Made by a program: the position numbers and the translations under genes
Notes under the pieces: generated by a model
Databases searched by the model: none
What the model was told of the DNA's origin: nothing
Seen by the model: the letters and a program-made list of their open reading frames with translations, nothing else
DNA from: Candidatus Neomicrothrix sp. UBA2974
GTDB taxonomy: Bacteria > Actinomycetota > Acidimicrobiia > Acidimicrobiales > MedAcidi-G1
Assembly (NCBI GenBank): GCA_002348705.1
Contig: DEAU01000010.1
Location: forward strand, 135,570 to 182,825
Direction of reading: 5' to 3'
Length of the DNA: 47,256 nucleotides
Shown here: one piece after another, positions 25,037 to 31,955 of the stretch
Layout: every line of letters begins with the position of its first letter
Position numbering within the stretch: position 1 is the first letter of the stretch

Positions 25037-25310
25037 TCGATTGGTCGACTAGCAAAGTCGACTGTTCAGCTAAGCACGAGATTGGCCGAGTCTCCGGCGG
25101 GTTTCCTCGGACTATGGGTGACCACACCGGTGGATATCCGGCCGGATGTCATACTGCCGGCACATCTCGGATTTTTACCGGTGCGGCCGGTTGGAGTTGT
25201 GGGATTTTTGGCGATCTAGTGAACTCACCTAGCGAGGTCCGCCCGTGATCGATTCAGGTTGGATCGAAATACTCCTGATCCGCTAGCAGGGGCGTCGGTA
25301 GCCTGTCGGA
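25037..25310. other. Longest intergenic region (274 bases), aroE-aroK
   Basis: I find no convincing gene. It contains a 7-bp hairpin GTCGACT-AGCAA-AGTCGAC just after aroE (no T-tract), the 12-base palindrome ATCCGGCCGGAT near 25136, two copies of GGATTTTT-like sequence, and the aroK -10 box at its end. A 44-codon ORF (25114-25248) is present but has no Shine-Dalgarno or recognisable family. In many actinobacteria aroC lies at this position. Confidence 0.5.
25299..25304 (+). promoter_or_regulatory. -10 element of aroK, leaderless type
   Basis: TAGCCT ends 6 bases before the aroK ATG, and no Shine-Dalgarno is present. The same hexamer with the same spacing precedes def. Confidence 0.55.
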
Positions 25311-25892
25311 ATGGTTCGTTCTTCCGGTGCGCCTGAATCTAAGGGTGGGAGCGGTGAACTGCGCAATCATCTGGCCCTAGTTGGGTTGATGGGGGTGGGC
25401 AAGACTGAGGTGGGTGCCGCAGTGGCTCGGCGAATGGGTCGACGCCACGTCGACTTGGACCGCGCTATTACCCAGTTGGCTGGGAAATCCGTCGGGGTGA
25501 TCTTTCACGAGAGTGGAGAGGAGGAGTTCCGCGAACTTGAATCCGAGTGTCTAGCACTGCAACTGGAGGCAAAGGATCCGATCGTGTTGTCGACTGGCGG
25601 CGGTGTTCTCGAACGGGACGAGAACCGGGCGGCGATGGCTGCTGTCACAGTGGCTTGGCTCCGGGCGACACCGGTCACGCTGGCGAAACGCGTGGCTGGT
25701 GGTGCGGGACGACCGCTCTTGGCTGGTGGTGATCCACTGACAATTCTCGACGATCTGTCCAAAGTCCGCAGCCCTTCCTACAAGGCCGCTGCCAATCTAG
25801 TAGTCGACACTGATGGCTTGAGTGTCGACGAGGTGGCGGACAACCTGCTGAATGCCCTAGCCAACCGAAAGACTGCGGGAGGCCGGCTGTGA
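25311..25892 (+). CDS. aroK: Shikimate kinase
   Basis: AroK phosphorylates shikimate at the 3-hydroxyl. The 193-residue protein has the P-loop LVGLMGVGKTEVG (about 23-35), the DxD pair and aspartate in HVDLDRAI, the shikimate-binding VLSTGGGVLERDENR, the lid region with RPLL, and an adenine-loop region RSPSYKAAA. The N-terminus is about 15 residues longer than usual and low in complexity; a later start is possible but the leaderless promoter supports ATG 25311. It overlaps aroB by four bases (GTGA). Confidence 0.95.
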   Translation: MVRSSGAPESKGGSGELRNHLALVGLMGVGKTEVGAAVARRMGRRHVDLDRAITQLAGKSVGVIFHESGEEEFRELESECLALQLEAKDPIVLSTGGGVLERDENRAAMAAVTVAWLRATPVTLAKRVAGGAGRPLLAGGDPLTILDDLSKVRSPSYKAAANLVVDTDGLSVDEVADNLLNALANRKTAGGRL

Positions 25893-26902
25893 TCGAAGTG
25901 CGCGTTCCTCTTGCTGATGACCGGTCCTATCCGGTGTTGGTCGGGCGCGGCTGCGTGAACCATTTAGCTGGCGGGTTGGTGGCCGCACTGCCCTCGTCCC
26001 AGCGGGCTGCCATAGTGACCCAGACTGGGATCGACGTGGAAATCGATCCGGGTATTAACTCCCGAATATTTGAGATTCCCGTTGGTGAGTCGGCTAAATC
26101 CCTGACCACTATCGAAGACCTTTGTCGGTCGTTTGCCTCATGGGGTTTGACACGCGGTGACGTTGTGATCGGTGTCGGAGGGGGTGTGGTCACGGACGTG
26201 GCTGGCTTTGCTGCAGCCTCGTATCACCGTGGGGTGCCTGTGGTGCACGTGGCTACGACACTGCTAGCGCAGATCGATGCGGCTATCGGCGGTAAGACTG
26301 GAGTGAACCTGCCAGAGGGCAAGAATCTGGTCGGCGCCTTCTGGCATCCGTCTCTGGTGTTCTGCGACACGGCTGTCCTGGACACTCTTCCGGAACGGGA
26401 GATCCGGTGCGGTCTAGGCGAGATGGCCAAGTACCACTTCCTTGGTGGTGACGACTTAAACGAGCGGGAGTTCGATGCCCGCGTCGCAAGATGCGTTGAG
26501 ATCAAAGCTGAGATCGTTGCCGCCGACGAACGAGAATCGGGCCGTCGTGCTGTCCTCAACTATGGACATACCCTCGGCCACGCAATCGAGACTGCTGGCC
26601 GTTACGGCCTCCGACATGGAGAGGCAGTCGCCGTCGGTCTCATCTACGCAGCCGAGCTCGGCCGGGCCTTGGGGAGGATCGACGGAGACCGGGTCGCTGA
26701 GCACCGTCGTATCGTTGGTAGCTACGGCTTGCCGTGCCGCCTACCTGAGGGTGCCAATGCCGACGAACTCATGGAGGTGATGTCGCGGGACAAGAAGGCA
26801 GTTAACGGTTTCACCTTTGCTCTTGATGGTCCGAGCGGTGTAGAGGTTGTTGCGGGGGTCGACGCAGCCATAGTGCGGGACATGATTGAGTTGATCCGGT
26901 GA
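25889..26902 (+). CDS. aroB: 3-dehydroquinate synthase
   Basis: AroB converts DAHP to 3-dehydroquinate using NAD and a divalent metal. The 337-residue protein shows the NAD-binding motif VIGVGGGVVTDVAGFAAAS, the substrate-binding TTLLAQIDAAIGGKTGVN and GEMAKY, and metal ligands in LNYGHTLGHAIE and RHGEAVAVGL. The GTG start has a GGGAGG Shine-Dalgarno and overlaps aroK. Together with aroK and aroQ it forms a shikimate-pathway unit. Confidence 0.96.
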   Translation: MIEVRVPLADDRSYPVLVGRGCVNHLAGGLVAALPSSQRAAIVTQTGIDVEIDPGINSRIFEIPVGESAKSLTTIEDLCRSFASWGLTRGDVVIGVGGGVVTDVAGFAAASYHRGVPVVHVATTLLAQIDAAIGGKTGVNLPEGKNLVGAFWHPSLVFCDTAVLDTLPEREIRCGLGEMAKYHFLGGDDLNEREFDARVARCVEIKAEIVAADERESGRRAVLNYGHTLGHAIETAGRYGLRHGEAVAVGLIYAAELGRALGRIDGDRVAEHRRIVGSYGLPCRLPEGANADELMEVMSRDKKAVNGFTFALDGPSGVEVVAGVDAAIVRDMIELIR

Positions 26903-26966
26903 CCGTTATCCGAAGAGACCCCGATCGCAACCGAAACGGCTAACGCCAACGTTCGATGGAAGACTG

Positions 26967-27416
26967 GTGGCCATGAACGATCTCATTGTCCTGCTGCTGT
27001 CGGGGCCGAACCTCAATCTGCTTGGTGACCGGGACCCTCTGATCTATGGGAGTGACACCCTGACCCACCACGTGTCGGAGGCGACCATCGCGGCTGAAGA
27101 ACGTGGCTTGGTCATAGAGCACGTGCAGTCGAACCACGAGGGTGAACTGGTTGATGCAATCCACTCAGCGCGCGGCCGTTGCGTCGGCATCATTATTAAC
27201 CCGGGTGCTTTTACTCACTACGCATGGGCGATCCACGACGCTCTCGCTGCTTTTGATGGTCCGATCGTGGAAGTCCACCTCTCCAACCCGGCGGCCCGCG
27301 AGCCGTGGCGACATACCAGTGTGGTGGCGCCGGTGGCTGCTGGAACCGTCGCAGGATTTGGAGGGATTGGCTACCGCATGGCCGTGCGCGCGGTCGCCGA
27401 ACTTCTGGAGGGATGA
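26967..27416 (+). CDS. aroQ: 3-dehydroquinate dehydratase, type II
   Basis: AroQ dehydrates 3-dehydroquinate to 3-dehydroshikimate by the type II mechanism. The 149-residue protein has the family start LLLSGPNLNLLG, the catalytic-loop tyrosine region (DPLIYGS), the histidine-containing NPGAFTHYAWAIHDAL and the C-terminal VEVHLSNPAAREPWRHTS. Length is typical. Start GTG 26967 has GGAAG about 6 bases upstream; ATG 26973 is equally possible. The stop overlaps the next start (ATGA). Confidence 0.95.
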   Translation: MAMNDLIVLLLSGPNLNLLGDRDPLIYGSDTLTHHVSEATIAAEERGLVIEHVQSNHEGELVDAIHSARGRCVGIIINPGAFTHYAWAIHDALAAFDGPIVEVHLSNPAAREPWRHTSVVAPVAAGTVAGFGGIGYRMAVRAVAELLEG

Positions 27417-28531
27417 TCAGCCACAACGCTATGGCCGGCTTATTGGAGGACCTTCCTCCGATGAGAGTCGCCGAGAGACTGGGTCGCCTGCGGGACCATC
27501 TCGACGAGGCTGGAGTCGGTGTCTTGCTGGTGACCACATCGTCCAACGTCCGCTACCTAACAGGGTTTACCGGCTCCGCGGGAACGCTCTGGGTTGATGG
27601 GGTCCGTGCCGTACTGGTAACCGATGGGCGCTACAAGGATCAGGCCCCCGACCAGGTAGAGGCAGTCGGTGCGGATGTCGAGGTCATCGTGAGTGGCCGC
27701 GAGAGCTCATCACCACTTCGGTTGCTCTCGGCTGAAGTTGATGAGATCGGACTAGAAGCCGATTCGATCGCCTGGGCCGAACAGCGCCGATTAGCCGACC
27801 TGCTCGAAGTCAAGGTGTTGGCCACTGAGGGGCTGGTAGAGGGGTTGCGGGAAGTCAAGGATGAGGGCGAGGTAGCCCGGATCGCTGCTGCTGCTGTCGT
27901 GGCCGACGGTGCTTTGGCTTCGGTTGGGCCGACCTTCGAAGTAGGAGCGGTAGAGGGCGAGGTGGCTGCTGCCCTCGATCACGCCATGCGCCTTGGAGGA
28001 GCGTCTGATCGGGCTTTTGAGACGATTGTGGCGAGCGGTCCAAATAGCGCGTTACCTCATGCCAGGCCAGGCCAGCGATCGCTAGAGGATGGCGATCTTG
28101 TTGTGTGCGACTTCGGAGCAGTGTTCGATGGCTATCGATCAGATATGACGCGTTCGATGCGGGTTGGCGGCACGGGCGCGGGCTTGGAGGCCGAGATGTT
28201 GGCTGCCGTATTGGAAGCGCAGGCAGCGGGCCTTGCAATAGTTGCCGATGGTGTGGCTGTTGCCGAGGTCGACGCCGCCTGCCGAGCCGTGCTCGCCGAA
28301 GCGGGCTTAGCCAGTGCTTTTACCCATGGCACTGGCCATGGAGTGGGTTTGGATGTCCACGAGAGACCGGGTCTCTCCTCGGCGGCCACCGGTAGCCTCA
28401 GGACTGGACAGGTAGTCACAGTCGAGCCGGGGGTGTATGTCGCCGGACTAGGCGGGGTCCGCTGGGAGGACACGGTTCTGGTCACCGACGACGGCCATCG
28501 CCTGCTAACCGGGTCGCCTAAGGAACTTTGA
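27413..28531 (+). CDS. pepP: M24B Xaa-Pro aminopeptidase
   Basis: A metallo-aminopeptidase removing N-terminal residues next to proline. The N-terminal creatinase domain contains NVRYLTGFTGSAGTLWV. The C-terminal pita-bread domain keeps the five metal ligands: the two aspartates in DFGAVFDGYRSDMTR, the histidine of THGTGHGVGLDVHERP, and the glutamates in VTVEPGVY and VRWEDTVLV. About 372 residues from ATG 27413, which overlaps the aroQ stop; its GGAGGG is immediately adjacent, an awkward spacing. ATG 27461, with GGAGG at 27445-27449, gives the more family-like start MRVAERLGRL. The gene sits next to efp as in many bacteria. Confidence 0.92.
   Translation: MISHNAMAGLLEDLPPMRVAERLGRLRDHLDEAGVGVLLVTTSSNVRYLTGFTGSAGTLWVDGVRAVLVTDGRYKDQAPDQVEAVGADVEVIVSGRESSSPLRLLSAEVDEIGLEADSIAWAEQRRLADLLEVKVLATEGLVEGLREVKDEGEVARIAAAAVVADGALASVGPTFEVGAVEGEVAAALDHAMRLGGASDRAFETIVASGPNSALPHARPGQRSLEDGDLVVCDFGAVFDGYRSDMTRSMRVGGTGAGLEAEMLAAVLEAQAAGLAIVADGVAVAEVDAACRAVLAEAGLASAFTHGTGHGVGLDVHERPGLSSAATGSLRTGQVVTVEPGVYVAGLGGVRWEDTVLVTDDGHRLLTGSPKEL
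27445..27459 (+). other. Hairpin over an alternative pepP ribosome binding site
   Basis: GGAGG (27445-27449) and CCTCC (27455-27459) form a perfect 5-bp stem with loop ACCTT. The 5' arm is the Shine-Dalgarno for the in-frame ATG at 27461, so it could control start choice. Confidence 0.3.
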
Positions 28532-28600
28532 GCGCCCGGTTCTAATCCAACGGGCCAAGAGCAAACCAAGGGACAAAAGAGACGCCGCATCGGAGCCGAT

Positions 28601-29164
28601 ATGCCGACCATCACTACTAACGAACTCAAGAACGGGATGACGCTTGAACTTGATCAGGACCTCGTGCAGGTCGTCGAGTTTCAGCACGTCAAGCCGGGCA
28701 AAGGACATGCTTTCGTGCGGACCACACTGCGAAACGTACGGACGGGAGCAGTAGTAGACCGGACTTTCCGAGCTGGAGAGAAGGTCGAACGCGCCATGAT
28801 CGACAAGCGATCGATGCAGTTCCTCTATCGGGATGGCACGGAGTATGTCTTCATGGACGATGAGACCTATGACCAGATGCGGGTCGTTCCGGCCACCCTT
28901 GGGACTGCTGTCGACTATGTGGTCGAGCAGAGTACGGCCTTGATCCAGTTCTTTGGCGACGAGGTGGTGGGCGTCGAACTGCCAGCATCAGTCGAGTTGT
29001 CGATCGTGGAAACCGAACCGGGCGTGCAGGGTGATCGAGTTTCTGGTGCCCGTAAGCCCGCCACCCTAGAGACTGGTCTAATCGTGCAGGTTCCATTATT
29101 CATCGAGAACGGTGAGCGTGTGAAGGTCGACACACGCTCTGGCGAATACCTCAGTCGGGCCTGA
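28601..29164 (+). CDS. efp: Translation elongation factor P
   Basis: EF-P relieves ribosome stalling at polyproline stretches. The 187-residue protein has the KOW-like N-domain starting with TITTNELKNGMTLELD and the tip loop KPGKGHAFVR with K34 at the position modified in other bacteria. The OB domains II and III include GTEYVFMDDETYDQ and the C-terminal NGERVKVDTRSGEYLSRA. No modification enzyme (EpmA, EarP or YmfI type) is in the window. GGAG is 8 bases upstream of ATG. The 69-base gap after pepP contains an imperfect hairpin (28534-28555) of unclear role. Confidence 0.97.
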   Translation: MPTITTNELKNGMTLELDQDLVQVVEFQHVKPGKGHAFVRTTLRNVRTGAVVDRTFRAGEKVERAMIDKRSMQFLYRDGTEYVFMDDETYDQMRVVPATLGTAVDYVVEQSTALIQFFGDEVVGVELPASVELSIVETEPGVQGDRVSGARKPATLETGLIVQVPLFIENGERVKVDTRSGEYLSRA

Positions 29165-29178
29165 GAAGGTTTGTTGCC

Positions 29179-29616
29179 GTGCCTTCCGGAAATTCCGTCA
29201 ACCCAGTTGACGCCATCGGCTCCAGAAGAGAGGCACGGGAGACGGCGCTGGGGATCCTTTACGCCGCCGACGTTCAGAGCCGCGACCTTCACGCTTTCCT
29301 CGACGAGCGCCCTGTGAAACCTCCCGAATACGCCGTGGATCTTGTATCTGGGATAGCTGATGTTCTTGGCGAGTTGGATGACCTGGTCGGTCGTTTTGCC
29401 GAAGGCTGGGCGACCGACCGCATGTCCGTCGTCGACCGCGCGTTGGCGCGTATCGCTGTCTTTGAACTCCTGTACCGGCCCGACGTACCTACCGCTGCCG
29501 TTCTTTCGGAGGTGGTTGAGTTAGCTAGTGAATACTCGACGGACCGGTCTCCTCGGTTTGTTAACGGGGTTGCGGCTGCGGTGGCCAAAGAAGTCCGAAC
29601 CGATACCGACCAGTAA
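29179..29616 (+). CDS. nusB: Transcription antitermination protein NusB
   Basis: NusB binds boxA RNA with NusE (S10) in rRNA antitermination. The 145-residue all-helical protein begins with GSRREARETALGILYAADV and contains RMSVVDRALARIAVFELLY and the typical C-terminal VLSEVVELASEYSTDRSPRFVNGVAAAVA. GTG 29179 has AGAAGG about 10 bases upstream, overlapping the efp stop, so the two are co-transcribed (efp-nusB is a common pair). The stop codon lies inside a 9-base tandem duplication. Confidence 0.96.
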   Translation: MPSGNSVNPVDAIGSRREARETALGILYAADVQSRDLHAFLDERPVKPPEYAVDLVSGIADVLGELDDLVGRFAEGWATDRMSVVDRALARIAVFELLYRPDVPTAAVLSEVVELASEYSTDRSPRFVNGVAAAVAKEVRTDTDQ

Positions 29617-29626
29617 TACCAGTAAT
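29609..29626. repeat. Perfect 9-base tandem duplication at the nusB stop
   Basis: ACCAGTAAT occurs twice in direct succession (29609-29617 and 29618-29626). It duplicates the nusB end in frame, so a Gln codon followed by TAA appears twice, with a third TAA directly after. Confidence 0.8.
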
Positions 29627-29700
29627 AATGTCTGAATTTTGGCTTTCAGTCGCCGTCGTAGTGCCTAACCATTCGTCGGCAGGTTGCGCCGCCTAGTGCG

Positions 29701-30294
29701 TTGAGTCACCTTTCGGATTGGTATCCAGAATTGCTTCCGGTGCCCGATGCTCGGTCCGTTAGTCGGGCCACTGGGCCGTCCTTTGTCCTGCGGCCTTGGA
29801 GAGAAGCAGACGCCAAGGCCCTCGCTGACGCCTGGTCCGATCCCGCGATTCGACAGTGGACGGTTGTCCCAGAGGTGGCCGATCTCGCTGCTGCGCAAAG
29901 GTGGATTGCTGGGTGGGAGGAACGTCGCAGGCTTCGATTGTCGCTAGACCTTGTGGCCGCTGATCCAGAAGACGACCGGGTGCTAGGTGAGGTCGGCCTA
30001 ACTTCTTTTCAAGGTGAACGACGGACGGCCCGTATTGGATGGTGGACGGCGCGAGAGGAGAGAGGACAGGGAGTTGCTGCCGCCGTGGTTTCAGCCCTAA
30101 CCGACTGGGCCCATGACGGACCGCTCGGCCTTCGGGTGGTAATCGCTGAGATCGGACACGGGAACCAAGCATCGATCGCCGTGGCTCGTCGTGCTGGCTA
30201 CCGACCTCTCGGACCCATCGGCGATAGTCCAACAAGCCTCACCCTTGTCTCGGAGGTCGAGGGTCAGAGCCACGGGGACGACGCGCGCGTATAG
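29701..30294 (+). CDS. GNAT N-acetyltransferase, RimJ/RimL type
   Basis: The 197-residue protein has the RimJ/RimL-like pattern LRPWREADAKALADAWSDP, a central beta-strand block (VLGEVGLTSFQGERRTARIGWW) and the acetyl-CoA loop REERGQGVAAAVVSALTDWA, then a final VARRAGYRPLG. Substrate cannot be predicted; ribosomal protein N-termini, amino acids or small molecules are all possible. The start is uncertain: TTG 29701 opens the frame without a Shine-Dalgarno, and GTG 29740 is an alternative. Its TAG stop (30292-30294) lies inside the -10 region of the pyr operon. Confidence 0.85.
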   Translation: MSHLSDWYPELLPVPDARSVSRATGPSFVLRPWREADAKALADAWSDPAIRQWTVVPEVADLAAAQRWIAGWEERRRLRLSLDLVAADPEDDRVLGEVGLTSFQGERRTARIGWWTAREERGQGVAAAVVSALTDWAHDGPLGLRVVIAEIGHGNQASIAVARRAGYRPLGPIGDSPTSLTLVSEVEGQSHGDDARV

Positions 30295-30297
30295 GCT
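30290..30297 (+). promoter_or_regulatory. -10 element of the pyr operon
   Basis: TATAGGCT contains TAGGCT (30292-30297), whose TAG is the stop codon of the GNAT gene. A start about 6-7 bases downstream would begin the RNA right at the PyrR binding loop. Confidence 0.5.
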
Positions 30298-30302
30298 GCA
30301 TG

Positions 30303-30344
30303 CTCGACCGTGAAGCGGGTCCCGAGAGGCCTGGACGGATCGAG
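30303..30344 (+). promoter_or_regulatory. PyrR-binding RNA stem-loop in the pyr leader
   Basis: GGTCCCGAGAGGCC (30318-30331) matches the PyrR binding-loop consensus ARUCCNGNGAGGYU at all but the two outer positions, and those change together from A-U to G-C, keeping the pair. It can fold as a lower stem (30303-30311 with 30335-30344, 9 bp with A339 bulged), a purine-rich internal loop (30312-30317), an upper stem GG(U)CC/GGCC and loop CGAGA. The 3' strand of the lower stem overlaps the GAGGAG Shine-Dalgarno (30342-30347) of pyrR. PyrR bound to UMP or UTP would therefore hide the ribosome binding site, as described for mycobacteria. Confidence 0.75.
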
Positions 30345-30357
30345 GAGAACGAGGCCG

Positions 30358-30924
30358 ATGGCCGAAAGAGAACGAAGTCAGACGCCCCCGTTCGGGGGCG
30401 TCTTCATGCCCCACGCGCGGATCATGACAGCCGATGACATGGGTCGGGCTGTTCGACGCATGTCCCACGAGATCATCGAGCGCAACCACGGCCTCGAGGA
30501 GATTGTGGTGGTGGGTCTTCAGACCGGCGGCGTGCCCGTCGCAGAGCGTCTGGTTGCCACCCTTGAGGACATCGACGGCCTCCGGCCTCCCCTCGGCATG
30601 CTCGACGTGGCGCTGCACCGCGACGACATTGGTATCCGACCGGTCGTCCCTGAAGCGACTACTGACCTCCCGGCTGACTTGGACGGAAAGATCGTGATCC
30701 TTGTCGATGATGTGCTCTTTACCGGCCGAACGATTCGCGCTGCCCTCGATGCCGTCTGCGACTTCGGGAGACCTCGGGCGGTGCAGTTGGCGGTCATGGT
30801 CGATAGGGGGCACCGAGAACTCCCCATTCGCCCTGACTTCGTGGGTAAGAACTTGCCGACCCGACGTGACGAGGTGGTTGACGTACACGGCGATGGAGTC
30901 GATCTCGGAGTGATGCAGAAGTGA
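30358..30924 (+). CDS. pyrR: PyrR, pyrimidine operon regulator / uracil phosphoribosyltransferase-like
   Basis: PyrR is an RNA-binding attenuation or translational repressor of pyrimidine genes that senses UMP/UTP and often has weak uracil phosphoribosyltransferase activity. The protein contains VVGLQTGGVPVAERL, the PRPP-binding motif VILVDDVLFTGRTIRAAL and the PyrR-specific VMVDRGHRELPIRPDFVGKNLPT. I chose ATG 30358 (188 residues) because GAGGAG (30342-30347) lies 10 bases upstream. ATG 30406 would give a shorter family-like start (MPHARIMTADDMGR) directly after a GC hairpin, and GTG 30310 an extension inside the RNA loop. It overlaps pyrB by four bases (GTGA). Confidence 0.94.
   Translation: MAERERSQTPPFGGVFMPHARIMTADDMGRAVRRMSHEIIERNHGLEEIVVVGLQTGGVPVAERLVATLEDIDGLRPPLGMLDVALHRDDIGIRPVVPEATTDLPADLDGKIVILVDDVLFTGRTIRAALDAVCDFGRPRAVQLAVMVDRGHRELPIRPDFVGKNLPTRRDEVVDVHGDGVDLGVMQK
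30381..30402 (+). other. Perfect 10-bp GC hairpin at the start of pyrR
   Basis: GACGCCCCCG and CGGGGGCGTC are perfectly complementary around zero to two loop bases (9 bp with a GTTC tetraloop is the realistic form). It lacks a T-tract. It ends three bases before ATG 30406 and its 3' arm carries the only G-rich sequence before that ATG, so it could block initiation there or pause RNA polymerase. Confidence 0.6.
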
Positions 30925-31955
30925 GTGCGGCTGCTGAGAAGGAGACGTCGGACGGCACTCTAGAAGTGGCCGACCCCGGCGCGCTCGGTCGGCACCTATT
31001 GGGTATCGATGGCATGGACCGTTCGACGCTGGAGGACGTTCTGGAGTTGACCGACGCCTTCGCCGAGATCGGGCGCCGTCCTATTCCGAGAGTCCCTGCG
31101 CTCCGGGGACGGACCTTAGCAACCGTGTTTTTTGAGAACTCAACCCGAACCCGGATGTCGTTTGAGACGGCGGCCCGCCGCTTGTCCGCTGACACCATTT
31201 CCTTTGCTTCGGGCTCATCCTCGCTCAGCAAGGGAGAGAGTTTGCGCGACACCGTTGAGGTCGTCTCCTCTTATGGGGTCGATGCCATGGTGGTCCGCCA
31301 CCCAATGGCAGGGACCGCTCATAGGGTGGCTGAGTGGACTGACGCCGCAGTGGTCAACGCCGGTGACGGATGTCACGAGCACCCGACGCAGGCCTTGCTT
31401 GACTGTTACACGCTGCGGGACCACCGAGGTTCGCTAGACGGCATGCGGATAGCCATCGTCGGCGATGTTCGAAACTCCCGGGTAGCACGATCAAACGTAC
31501 TTGCCTTCAACGCCCTCGGTGCTGAAGTGGTGCTAGTGGCCCCCGCCACCCTGTTACCTCCGGGGGTTGGTGGATGGCCTGTCGTTGTCGCTCACGAGCT
31601 CGACCCACTCCTTGCGGACCTCGACGCCATCTACTTATTGCGAATACAGCGAGAGCGGATCACCGAGGGTCTCATTCCATCAATCCGAGAGTTCGCCACC
31701 GACTTCGGCCTGACGGCAACCCGCACTGCACAACTGCGCGAGGACGCCCTCATACTGCACCCCGGGCCCACAAATCCCGGCGTGGAAATCTCCGGCGAGG
31801 CCGCAGCTGATCCGAGGTCGGTCATTCTCGATCAGGTCGCCAACGGAGTCTCGGTGCGAATGGCGGTCCTTTTTTTGCTGCTTGGATCCGGAAGGTCAGC
31901 TAGTGGCGACGTTGGACCAGTGGTTGACCAAGTTGACCGAGAGGTGAAGCGATGA
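30921..31955 (+). CDS. pyrB: Aspartate carbamoyltransferase catalytic subunit
   Basis: ATCase condenses carbamoyl phosphate and aspartate, the committed step of pyrimidine synthesis. The 344-residue protein has the carbamoyl-phosphate motif FFENSTRTRMSFE, the loop GSSSLSKGESLRDT, VVRHPMAG, HEHPTQALLD and HPGPTNPGVEI near the end. The N-terminus is about 30 residues longer than in most ATCases and its first 20 are poorly ordered in composition. No pyrI regulatory chain is present, so it is probably an unregulated trimer, with control through PyrR. It overlaps both neighbours by four bases. Confidence 0.96.
   Translation: MSAAAEKETSDGTLEVADPGALGRHLLGIDGMDRSTLEDVLELTDAFAEIGRRPIPRVPALRGRTLATVFFENSTRTRMSFETAARRLSADTISFASGSSSLSKGESLRDTVEVVSSYGVDAMVVRHPMAGTAHRVAEWTDAAVVNAGDGCHEHPTQALLDCYTLRDHRGSLDGMRIAIVGDVRNSRVARSNVLAFNALGAEVVLVAPATLLPPGVGGWPVVVAHELDPLLADLDAIYLLRIQRERITEGLIPSIREFATDFGLTATRTAQLREDALILHPGPTNPGVEISGEAAADPRSVILDQVANGVSVRMAVLFLLLGSGRSASGDVGPVVDQVDREVKR

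Noticed and set aside
25114..25248. 44-codon ORF in the aroE-aroK gap
   Set aside because: No Shine-Dalgarno, no clear promoter at its start and no recognisable family. It does not resemble an aroC remnant.
28534..28555. Imperfect hairpin between pepP and efp as a terminator
   Set aside because: The stem GCCC(G)GTT/AACGGGC contains a bulge and no T-tract follows. It may only be chance.
30097..30888. 263-codon minus-strand ORF across GNAT and pyrR
   Set aside because: It lies opposite two recognised genes and the PyrR RNA loop, with no recognisable domain.
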